Assembly: GCA_019614645.1 (NCBI GenBank)
Contig: JABWDB010000012.1
Coordinates: forward strand, 1 to 64,000
From: Stratiolaelaps scimitus
Taxonomy: Eukaryota > Arthropoda > Arachnida > Mesostigmata > Laelapidae
DNA: 64,000 nucleotides
Direction: 5' to 3'
In this document: positions 9,879 through 18,480 of the stretch, piece after piece
How the letters are laid out: each line of letters begins with the position of its first letter
Position numbering within the stretch: the first letter of the stretch is position 1
Translations under genes and position numbers: made by a program
Notes under the pieces: generated by a model
Seen by the model: only the letters and a program-made list of their open reading frames with translations
What the model was told of the DNA's origin: nothing
Database searches by the model: none

Positions 9879-10080
9879 TCTTTGGCTGGGGGGAGCAGTC
9901 TAGCTCAGCCCGCGCAGCCTTCGATGAGGTCTTCTGTTGCATTGGCGATCCGTCGTTGCTGCGGCGTCTTCTCTTGCGCATCCGCGACCTGTCACTTGCC
10001 TTGAGAACCGTCGAAAAACCCTCCGATGGAGAGGCCCCATCACGGTTGCCGGCTTCGTCGATGCTTTCCGTTGTCGACAT
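9871..10080 (-). pseudogene. E2 ORF1 remnant (C-terminal tail only)
   Basis: A 69-codon open frame ends in the ATGATTAA overlap with ORF2. Its position matches the end of ORF1 in E1, and it is basic and Q/S-rich in the same way. It lacks the coiled coil and all three zinc knuckles, which should lie upstream. The in-frame ATG just 12 bases inside the element edge is probably an internal methionine left by 5' truncation, not the true start. No function is expected. Confidence 0.6.
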
Positions 10081-10091
10081 GTCTGAGTCCG

Positions 10092-10200
10092 TTGAACCTA
10101 AAACCTAACCTAACCTAACCTAAAACCTAACCTAAAACCTAACCTAACCTAAAACCTAACCTAACCTTACCTAACCTAAAACCTAACCTAACCTAAAACC
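10092..10200. repeat. Interstitial telomere-like array (CCTAA / CCTAAAA), starting with the right E2 target-site copy
   Basis: About 105 bases of CCTAA (TTAGG on the other strand) mixed with the longer unit CCTAAAA. One unit carries a T substitution (CCTTA). TTAGG is the canonical arthropod telomere repeat. The array touches the 5' end of E2 on the left and the poly(T) of another insertion on the right, so it has served as integration target more than once. The first 14 bases are the E2 duplication. Confidence 0.85.
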
Positions 10201-10286
10201 TTTTTTTTTTTTACGGGAATGCCTGATGCACATGCGCACTGAGCGGTCCATCTGTAACAGCGCTAGTGTGGGACTCACAAACCCAC
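10201..10286 (-). mobile_element. Tiny 3' retroelement fragment with poly(A)
   Basis: Twelve T bases directly follow CCTAAAACC, then ~74 bases of unrelated sequence, then the poly(T) of E3. This is the shape of an extremely 5'-truncated insertion in minus orientation in which only part of a 3' UTR remains. The 74 bases match neither the E1 nor the E2 3' end by eye, so a third family is possible. Confidence 0.45.
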
Positions 10287-11246
10287 TTTTTTTTTTTTTT
10301 TTTTTTTACGAGGTTAAGGGCAAAATGCATTATGCGGACCAGACTTCACGACTGAGGTATTCGTCTGGTACTGTGGGACTCTCACCCACTAAAACCCTGG
10401 ACCTCTGGGTCTTGGGACACGGTTTGGAACTACTTTCGTATTACTTCAAACCGGGTCTTGCAGGGACAGACTCTATTGAGTCAATTAGATGTCCCGGTCC
10501 ATCCTCGCTGATGCCAGCTCGTTCCCGCCGGAGTGTGTTTGTCTGTTCTTTCCCAGCTCCCTTTTTTGAGTAAGGACTTCCTTGGCCACTGCTGCCCCAA
10601 TTTCCCATGCTCCCGTGCTACGAACGATGAATTCCACGAAGTGCTTCATGCTGTCCCTCGGCATGACGGGCACCGGCCTCCCTGCGCGGGGGTCGCCATG
10701 ACGAATCCATTTTGCAGCGACCTTCGTTCTGCCCTCTACTCGGGCGTCCTCGAACCGCGGGCACACGAGGAGGGTGTGTGCCGCGTCATCCTCTGCACCG
10801 AGGTTACAAAACAGGCACGAGCCAGATGTCGCTTTGCCAATACGTAACAGGTACTTCTGGAAGTCTCCGTGACCCGTGATTACTTGGGTGACAAAGTAAT
10901 CGACGTCCCCTCCTGGACGTTCCAGCCACGCCTTGATGTCCGGAATCAGGTCCCGCACGAAAGCTCCTGGGGCTCCCGATGGGATGTGCGCCCATTCAAG
11001 CTGCCAGGCAGCGAGAGTTTCTTCTCTTGCGACCTCCTTCGTCTTTCCATCGTCCCACCTGGTCTTCCGCTCCGTCACTTTCAGGTCCCACGGGGGCGTA
11101 CCGGCCAGCACGAGGGCCGCCTGCGTACTGACAGTGCGGTACGCCTGCGCGATCCTGAGGGCGCAAGGGCGCTGAGCACTGCGTAGCATCTCTCTAGCTA
11201 CGTTCGTCGACAGTGTCTTCTTCAGCCATACCGGGGACCCAAAAAG
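10287..11246 (-). mobile_element. E3: 5'-truncated copy nearly identical to the 3' end of E1
   Basis: A 21-base poly(T) (10,287-10,307) is followed by ~939 bases that match E1 positions 10-948 with a constant offset of 10,298. I saw one clear difference (A38 in E1, G10336 here). All translations that could be compared are identical. Sequence similarity stops at 11,246, after which CCTAACCTAACCTA begins within a few bases. The copy is recent and came from the E1 subfamily. Confidence 0.9.
10485..11246 (-). pseudogene. E3 ORF2 C-terminal fragment
   Basis: Open frame equal to the last ~250 codons of E1 ORF2, beginning at LFGSPVW and including the CCHC knuckle. It lacks the endonuclease and the RT core. 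The in-frame ATG at 11,189 is internal. It is not expected to be functional. Confidence 0.85.
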
Positions 11247-11251
11247 GGCGG

Positions 11252-11266
11252 ACCTAACCTAACCTA
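11252..11266. repeat. CCTAA repeat between E3 and E4
   Basis: Three CCTAA units (acctaacctaaccta) separate the truncated 5' end of minus-strand E3 from the truncated 5' end of plus-strand E4. It is probably a leftover of the telomeric target. Confidence 0.7.
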
Positions 11267-12188
11267 GCAACTTTCGCCAGCCCGGTCTGGTTCACCAAAT
11301 CAGTAACCACTAAAAAAGGTATACAAAGGCTGAAGCACAGAGAGCAATGGCGACCAGAGCAGTTAGAGCCTATCGCACCGTCTCGACGGAAGCGGCCATG
11401 CTTCTCGGAGATTCAATTCCTTGGAGAATTAAAATTAGCGAGCGAAGAAAAATGTGGAGGGAACCCACGAGACATCCCAGAGAGGTGTGGGAAGACATTA
11501 TTAAAGAGTGGCAAGGACAATGGGCAGAGGGCGCAGGGGCGGGAGACCGAGTTCGTGACCTAATCGCGGAAATCCGGCCCTGGGTCGATAGACCTGGCGG
11601 AGAGGTCAGCTTTGAACTCACTCAAGTAATCACAGGACATGGCTGTTTCGGCTCATATCTCCATAGATTTAAGAAAAGAGATACAGACATTTGTGAGTAC
11701 TGCACAAGAGGAGAGTAGACACCCCGGAACACACGGTCTTCATATGCCCGTCTTGGACAGAACAGAGTAGGACATGCCATCTTCACAAGACATAGACATT
11801 CTGAAGACACTCAGTATACATAGACATAGACATACACTCCTTATAATCTCATACAGTATACTCACATTTCACAGATACACACATATACAGCCTCTATAAT
11901 CATGTCATAGACGGTTACATAGACATATTATTAAAAAAGTTCATATTGGATACCTTACCTATTGTCTCAGGGCCGACTCAAGGACCCAGGGGTGTGAAGT
12001 AATATTCGAAAGGCTTTCCCAACCCTTGCCTACCTTATTAAAGGGGGAGTTTGAGGTTTAGTGAGGTAGTGGGTAACAGACCATCGTTACCCGAGTCCCA
12101 CACTGTCCTGGGTAGATTCGCTACGGGCGTCTTTGCTGGCTCAGTGACTACAGTGCGTAAATGCATTCCTACTCCTCCAAAAAAAAAA
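11267..12188 (+). mobile_element. E4: 5'-truncated R1-like retrotransposon in the opposite orientation
   Basis: The fragment encodes the C-terminal end of an R1-type ORF2, a ~450-base 3' region, and a ten-base poly(A) at 12,179-12,188 followed by CCTAACCTAA. It is plus-strand while E1-E3 are minus-strand. The protein resembles E1 and E2 around AYRTVS, DRPGGEVS and TQVITGHG but differs enough to be a third family. CCTAA units on both sides suggest insertion into the same type of array. Confidence 0.8.
11323..11760 (+). pseudogene. E4 ORF2 C-terminus, frameshifted
   Basis: From ~11,323 the frame reads TKAEAQRAM..., AYRTVSTEAA, DRPGGEVSFELTQVITGHG and the first half of a zinc knuckle (CEYC), then stops at 11,718. 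The next frame, starting 2 nt earlier, continues with VDTPEHTVFICPSW, which carries the missing His and Cys of the CCHC. A single-base shift near 11,715 therefore splits the knuckle. An in-frame TAA just upstream of ~11,323 and the lack of the RT core show that it is only a fragment. Confidence 0.75.
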
Positions 12189-12200
12189 CCTAACCTAAAT
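12189..12200. repeat. CCTAA repeat at the 3' junction of E4
   Basis: CCTAACCTAA directly follows the poly(A) of E4. This is the right border of the retroelement nest; unique AT-rich DNA follows. Confidence 0.65.
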
Positions 12201-13723
12201 ACTTATTCTTTTTAACACGTCAAGTCTTATCAACAGATTTATGATAATTGTACCACACAAATGTTATTATATTAAAATGTAATAAAAATCATATGATCAT
12301 TATTAAGCATTATAACGCTTTGATGGGAAGGTGAGTGCACTAATGACAGGCTATGTATTTTCTGCGTCGAAATATTCGCCAGTTAGCGAATACTAAATAA
12401 TAAAACAATAAAGAAATATCCGTAAGGCGTGTCGCTGTGCGGTTTTTCGGAGTTGGGTAAAGATGCTGCAGTATTTTGGAAGACGAAATTTCTCATATCG
12501 GGTGGATGCTCCTCCATATGTTCTCCACCGTCGAGCTGATGGAGAGCTGATTAGCCTCTTTCACGATACCACCTCACGCATGTGACAAAACCTTTCTCAT
12601 TATCTTCGGTGGGGCCAATTTAGGTCTATGTATTATCGGAAACGTGGTTAAAATAGTTGTACATAAGCTTATATGAACTATTTTATATATAATATATATG
12701 TGGATAATTTTATAGTGTTCTAAATATGCGATCAACAGATAATACATCCATGCACGATGTTCGAACGTCGCAAGCACCAAACGTTTGCACGCTCTAACAA
12801 ATCACCCGCACCAGACAGAATGCTGTCTCCGACGTGCAATTTTTTAATCCTGTACAAGTCGACAAAGTGACAACGTGTATGAAGATAATTAAACCGAATC
12901 GCCTGCTCTCCAAAAAGATAAGAGAGAGATTAGAAGTCTCTTGAACGTGTGGATGACGCGGCTCCTCAGTGTAAAAAGGTTCGAGTGTCTTTCTTATGTA
13001 GCGTCTAAGTAGCCATAGTAACGAATTCAACTCCTGATTGACCTGGTGCATCTACAAACGTGGCCACCATGCAGATCCGCCTAAGCTGTGGAAGGCAAAG
13101 TCATAACTGATGCGCCGACATATATGACAATATATATATATATATATATATACACACGTAACTCGTGTTCCGTTTTACTAATAATGAAGATAATAATAAC
13201 GAATAACGAAGAACCCCGAACGGTACAAGTTCTAACTGTGTAGGGTTTACGTGTGTCCCGCACCACACATTACGACGGAGGTAAATGATTCTTTCAAGAA
13301 ACGGTGCCACTGATTGATTTATATCTGTACCATTACCAAGCACCGAATTGATGCGATGACGCTCAAGTCAAAGTAAGTGATAGGAGATTATTAGAGTAAA
13401 TAAATAGAAAGGCGTCAACGAGTATCTAAGAATTTTATGAACATAAGTTCAACAACAGCATTTCCAATATTGAGGGTCACAGCTAGGTACAAAGAATATA
13501 CCTTTTCAGTTATTGAAAAGGTCGTGGCTCTCTGATGCGATTTCTACGGTTATGTACGCAAAGAAATGCTTTGTTTAGTAGACAAATCAGCGCATTCGAA
13601 ATATGCGCGGCGTGGTTTTCTAATCGTTCGTTTTTGAAAGAAAACGGCCAGGCTGTTTGTGAAGTGATGCTACTAGGTACTGCATAGATATTGGCCCGTA
13701 TAGATACAATATAAGTGGTGATT
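12201..13723. other. AT-rich non-coding DNA
   Basis: No coding frame with recognisable motifs was seen on either strand. It contains a (TA)n tract at 13,131-13,152 and scattered A/T runs. No gene signal found. Confidence 0.5.
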
Positions 13724-13813
13724 GTTTATTAAAGGAACTACAGTTTTTAACAACGCTTAAGTTCTCGATATGTCACCACTTCGCGAGACTCGAACCAAGC
13801 CACTGTGCTGACG
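13724..13813 (-). mobile_element. SINE family B, copy 1 (tRNA-derived head)
   Basis: On the minus strand it starts with a tRNA-like part carrying a pol III B-box-like GGTTCGAGTCT (13,787-13,797), then the body TATCGAGAACTTAAGCGTTG and the tail CCTTTAATAAAC. The body and tail recur at 50,587-50,650 (minus) and 48,032-48,092 (plus). A tRNA-like head fused to a shared body and A/T-rich tail is SINE structure. Confidence 0.6.
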
Positions 13814-14456
13814 TAATATGTTTATTTAGTTTTAATGACAATTTTGTTATAAGCATGATTATCTACTATAGTTTTCTTTTACATTAGGAAACGACATGAA
13901 GCTTTGTATAAGGCTAGTGAAGCTGAGAAAAAGATTAAACGCATTGACTAGGTGTAGCATAGACAAGCTAAGCTGAGAGTAAGTTATATGAACTCGAGGT
14001 TTAAGCTTACAAACACAAAGTAAGATCCTATGTCCTGTGGAATACTGCAACGGAGCTTTTCTGGCCTTTCACGGCTTTGCGCAATTTAAGCTTAGTCCAA
14101 TACAATAAATTTTATAGGAATGAAAGTAGAAAACAGTTTTAAAACAATGTACAGTAAATAACAATAATAATAATAATAATATCGTGGATTAATGCAAACT
14201 GTAACTGTGAATATCTGTGTGCGAGTTCTTGCAACCCTATGCCATGCAGTACGCGGCAGATTTAAGCGCAGAACTCGTCACTAGCTTAACGGAAGACTCG
14301 AGCGCCAGATTCCCATTTTTCAAAAAGGGGCAAATAAATCTGAATTTGTAAGAGATTTGATGTATCCTCATAATTAAGCAATTACCCTCATATCTTCGAT
14401 CCGAATACCGATGGTTGAATACCTGAGTAACCCAGGGACTTCTTTGGCGGTTGGTT

Positions 14457-14495
<39 letters not shown>

Positions 14496-14884
14496 CAGAC
14501 TAAGCTAACTTTACTGGTTCCCACTGGAATATTACAGTGAGTGCATTATCTTTCTGCAGATTGGTTGAGTTTTGTAGAGTAACCCACAGGCTTTACCTTT
14601 GCTTGACATTGTGCTGTTCGAAACAGTTCATACAGCTTTGTATGCACTCAACAAAATTTGGGAAATATTGAACTGAAGTTCTTGCATTGTTGAACTCGAT
14701 AGCATTAGAGTAGTGAAATGGAACGATATCAGGCTCTATGAAGTAGTCACCCCAGCCTGGAAGTTACTCAGGCACTTTGAAGTTATTTCAAGGATTATAG
14801 TCCTGTTTTTCTCAACCTGCTGCTGTGCTCTGCACATCAACCGTTTTGCTACTATTATTATTATTAGAATTATTTTCGTATTGA
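13814..14884. other. Non-coding DNA with simple repeats
   Basis: It holds (AAT)n at ~14,163-14,180 and (AT)n at 14,461-14,491. No convincing exon or gene was seen. Confidence 0.45.
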
Positions 14885-14965
14885 CCAAAGCTATATCTGT
14901 GGCGCATGGTGGGACTTGAATCTGCCAGAAATATAGCCGTTCTAGCCACCGCGTCATCATCAGTC
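14885..14965 (-). mobile_element. tRNA-like SINE head fragment
   Basis: The minus strand reads GCGGTGGCTAGAACGG (A-box-like), then 14 bases later GATTCAAGTCCC (B-box-like), with the short spacing found in tRNA-derived SINEs. It does not fold into a clean tRNA cloverleaf by eye, so it is called a SINE remnant and not a tRNA gene. Confidence 0.4.
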
Positions 14966-14999
14966 GATTGGGAAGAGCCTTGTCGAAATCGTTAAGCGC

Positions 15000-15780
15000 C
15001 TTGTAAAAATGCCGAGATATAACAATGAAAATTTGAACATGGCATTACTCAAGTGGATGGTCTCACCTACAAAGAAATTTTATTGTCTAATACCAGCCAG
15101 ATTAGTACCTGCCAACGAAAATAAACTACGGACGGCGGATTACAAAGGCGTCACCGATCTTACCAGAAGGCGGCCAACAAGCGGCATGTAAACCGCCAGA
15201 TCATGGCACTAAAGAGCTCACCACTATACCAGTAGGCCAACGGATTACAATGCAACAAGTGAACCTCTCACCTCTCAATGGACAATAAGCCTTTGTATAG
15301 AACATATCAGATCGAAAACGTACAAAACTCGCACAGCAAAAGCAGGATAAATAATCTGAAACAGACGACATCTCATAGAGTCCCAATTTCAGACAGTACA
15401 AACTATAATGGCAACATAATGCAAAATCTTAAAGCCGAGAAAATTAACAAAGAATAGCAGAGAACAGGTTACCACCAGTGGAAAGTGGCATATTCGATGC
15501 TCAATCAACCATCACAGGTCAAACCTGCCGTTATGATGACAGATCCAGAGACACACACCGACCCACGACTGATACGGCGAAAGACCGCAGGTGGCAAAAG
15601 GAAATGTAAATTATATAGATGGTGACCAATATTAATTAGAGAAAATAATTGCTAATCTAACACATATAGATATTGTAGCTTGTAAACGCAGGCACATGAC
15701 CAATTAGTAGTATTGGTGCTAATAATAGTTGGTATCTTATAAAGAAAAATAGAAAAGTTACCTATTGCAGTTGCAATTGG
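15000..15780. other. Non-coding DNA, nothing recognised
   Basis: No coding or repeat signal beyond short similarity of ~15,465-15,495 (ACCACCAGTGG...) to ~23,175-23,200, which may be traces of one old dispersed repeat. Confidence 0.4.
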
Positions 15781-15879
15781 TTACGAACACACATACCAAG
15801 TGAAATACAAAGTAGTAGTTCTCTTATGTCTCTTTTAAGTTCTCGTTAATTGTAATATTTGGAGATGTTGTGAGATACG

Positions 15880-16960
15880 ACTCTTTCAAAGCACCCGCCA
15901 AGGGAGCCGGAGCGTTTCGAAAATAAGTTTCATGAGGGCACCACCGCCGGCTCGCCGCGACCTATACAGGTATGCAATCACTCTCCTGCGAAGCTGGTGC
16001 AAGAGTGTCTACCTGGCCGACCGAACGAAGCACATAATACTCAGGGAGTAGCAGTCCTGTTCGAAGTGCAATAGCAACCTCATAAGTGTACTTCAGTCCT
16101 GTCCCGTGACTGAAGCCCAGTGACTGAAGTCGAGGCTTCTGCCCCGATCAGGTGGTACCTGAACACGTTCAGGGAGCGATAACGCTAGCGCCATGCTGGA
16201 CTGCATTATTCAGCGCTTACCTACATACAGGAAGTGTAGCTGGCAATTGGTAGAAGGCTCTATTTGTTGTCACACCGAAACGAAAAGCTGCTGCTGCAAA
16301 GTATTGTCTGTAATTGTCTCAAGATGTCTCTCGGACTTTTGGGAAGCTTAAGGTGTTATCCCGGAGGAGTACCGTTGTCTCCGGCGAGGCAAACCAACAG
16401 CGAAGGCCTGCCAAATTCTGCTCTCCAAGTTAAAATAGTCATTAGCGGCCGCGGTAAGAATCGGCTCACCTGTGCTGTCTTCGTCGATTTTAAAGCGTGA
16501 GATCGAGCTCCGAGGGACAGGATTATTTTTAAACTTCCCGGAGTAGAAATCAGTTCATCCGGCTCGTCGCGTCGATCCTGCAGGAGGACCTCATCACAAT
16601 ACAGGACGTGACGGAACGGGACCCTTTTCTACAAGTGACAGGAGTAGCCCCAAGGTGACCGTAAGTAATTGGGTTTCAGTTTCGCCATCATCTGTTGGAA
16701 CGCTGCTGGTACCTTTACGATTCCGGTTAACATGCCGTTGGGGTGGAAAAGGCCATCTGAGGTCACAAGGGCTGGCTTCTCTGCTGAACCTACTGCCTTT
16801 AGTACCAGAAAATACCCACAAGGTCGAAGGTTGAATACATTCGCTTGCCACAAACTTCCTCAAGAACATCGTCGAGTAACGGCAACTGGAAATCGCTTTG
16901 ATGGGCTTATGATACCGGCGTACAGCATCTGTCGCGTGCAACAAATCCAAGCTTCTTCTG
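15880..16960 (+). pseudogene. Degenerate LINE remnant with reverse-transcriptase motif A
   Basis: This block is richer in GC than its surroundings. At ~16,470-16,535 the plus strand reads FVDFKA, a stop, then DRAPRDRIIFKL, which matches the RT motif-A neighbourhood of non-LTR elements (a/vF.DF..AFDr.pr). About 100 bases on, TGVAPR followed by GD in a shifted frame resembles the GVxQGD motif B. Stops and shifts are frequent, so this is a dead fragment. The exact ends and the clade cannot be set by eye; it is not the R1 type of the first 12 kb. Confidence 0.4.
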
Positions 16961-17629
16961 TGAGTTAACCCGACCCTGACTATTGTAAATTACGTTGTTT
17001 AAATTATGTTAATAGTATAATAGTACGTGGTATGATTCGTTGTAAAATGTTTGTTGGAGACGATACTAGTAAGCAGCGAATCTTCCAATTGTAAATAATG
17101 ACAATCGAACACGGTCGGCCCAGTGCTGGTAGTCAAAGCTCAGAACCGGCGAACACAATGTGTTGTCTCGATTTGAATAAATCAGCAGAGGATGGATCGC
17201 CAACAGGGGTGTCATTCGTTGCCCATAGCCCAAACCTGTCACTGTCGCGTACCGTTAGGTAGTCGCTGTAGGCTGACTCCCGCATGTAAGACGCCAGTCA
17301 CGCATGCCCTCCATCGACCCTATACGATCACAAACCCGTTTGTGTTAACGAGACTAGCCCAAGCCACCCGCATAAGGCTTCACCGCAGCGCTCGGTGGAC
17401 TCGAGCGAAGCGTCTCAAACACCAAATCCAAAACATTCAGTTCATTTAAGAACACCCCGCGATTGTGGTTCACTAACGCACATCGTGTCTCGACACTGTT
17501 CGTGTGAGACTGGATGTTCCATCTGAATTTATGAACTACATTTTGCTAAAAAGTGCACGCCGAAAATGTTTACCACAGATGCGAACGCAATCGCGTATTT
17601 GATATACAACATCAAATATTGTATTATAT
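16961..17629. other. Non-coding, possibly LINE 3' flank
   Basis: A second GC-richer block lies at ~17,190-17,460, with no recognisable protein motif. It may continue the LINE remnant on its left or be the 5' flank of the mariner relic. Confidence 0.3.
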
Positions 17630-18480
17630 TCGGTTGATGCACAAGAACGTGGCGCCATCTTTGAAAGTGTCCAGTTTCACTAGCACGAACGATGAGTCTT
17701 AAATTTGGCTTTTTTTCAAATCAACTGTTTATATCTTGGCTGGGTGCATTGGTAGCAATCGAACGTGGACACCAAAAATGTGCATCGTCTTCTTCGCGAT
17801 TTTCATGCTAGCAGAAGATGCAGCTGGAACTGCGAGGATTGTGCGTGGAGTGGAAATCCGCAGCACCGAAGGCAATTGTCGAAATGGGTTTTAGCCCTTT
17901 AGAGCTAGAGACATCGATTTGAATGCCAAGGGCGTTCCGGGCGGTCACAAAAGACAGACGACGAATTGCTGGATTCCTGTGAATGAAAACTCAGCCCAAT
18001 CAACTCGAGAGCTTGTTGTTCAGCTGGGAGTAGCCCATCACACTGAGAATCCCTCAACGTAAATTATTACACAAGGCAGCTAAACCAATTAAGATGAGAA
18101 AACGACCATGGCTTAGCAAAGGATTACGTACAGTGATATTTCAACATGACAACGCTAGAATCCATATTGCTTTTAGTCCATATTGCTTTATTATAACCTA
18201 TCTTAGCTGGGCAATCCCGCCGTACCCAACATAGTCAAAACGTTGCTCCGTCAAATTACCACCTATTCAGATCCATGAAGCCTCCACGCGAAACGCTTCA
18301 GCACAGATCCGAAATTAGATGGGTGAGTGTTCACCCATACCGCGATATTTTTTTTGCCGAGGGATCCACATGCTGACTGATAACCGGGCAAGCATCATAG
18401 AAGGCAAGGGCCGTTATAAGATACGTTTTATCTCCGAGCAAAACCAAGCCAGTAAAACACGACACGTACTTATGCACCAA
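17630..18480 (+). pseudogene. Dead mariner-type transposase
   Basis: Translating across several frames recovers mariner landmarks in the right order: FRARDIDLNAKGVPGG (~17,900-17,945), QSTRELVVQLGVAHHT (~17,997-18,044), QHDNARIH (~18,140-18,165), LSWAIPPYP (~18,203-18,228), VAPSNYHLFRSMK (~18,243-18,281) and FFAEG (~18,350-18,365) leading into HMLTDNRASIIEGKGRY (~18,368-18,418). Mariners cut and paste through a D,D34D transposase. Here the third Asp (normally in APSDYHLF) is Asn, and stops, frameshifts and a short duplication (TCCATATTGCTTT) interrupt the frame. Terminal inverted repeats were not located. Confidence 0.75.

Larger units (their letters stand above)
6663..10091 (-). mobile_element. 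E2: 5'-truncated R1/TRAS/SART-type retrotransposon, second family
   Basis: A 20-base poly(T) at 6,663-6,682 is the poly(A) tail of a minus-strand element. It is followed by a 3' UTR, a full ORF2 and the last part of ORF1. The 5' end at ~10,091 cuts off all but the end of ORF1. Identical TTGAACCTAAAACC sequences flank it at 6,649-6,662 and 10,092-10,105, a 14-bp duplication as expected for R1-type insertion. ORF2 is clearly diverged from that of E1, so the two belong to different families of one clade. The insertion sits between the 5' end of E1 and a CCTAA array. Confidence 0.88.

Noticed and set aside
10092..10200. True chromosome end
   Set aside because: The array is short, irregular and followed by more than 50 kb of ordinary DNA, so it is interstitial or subtelomeric in this window.
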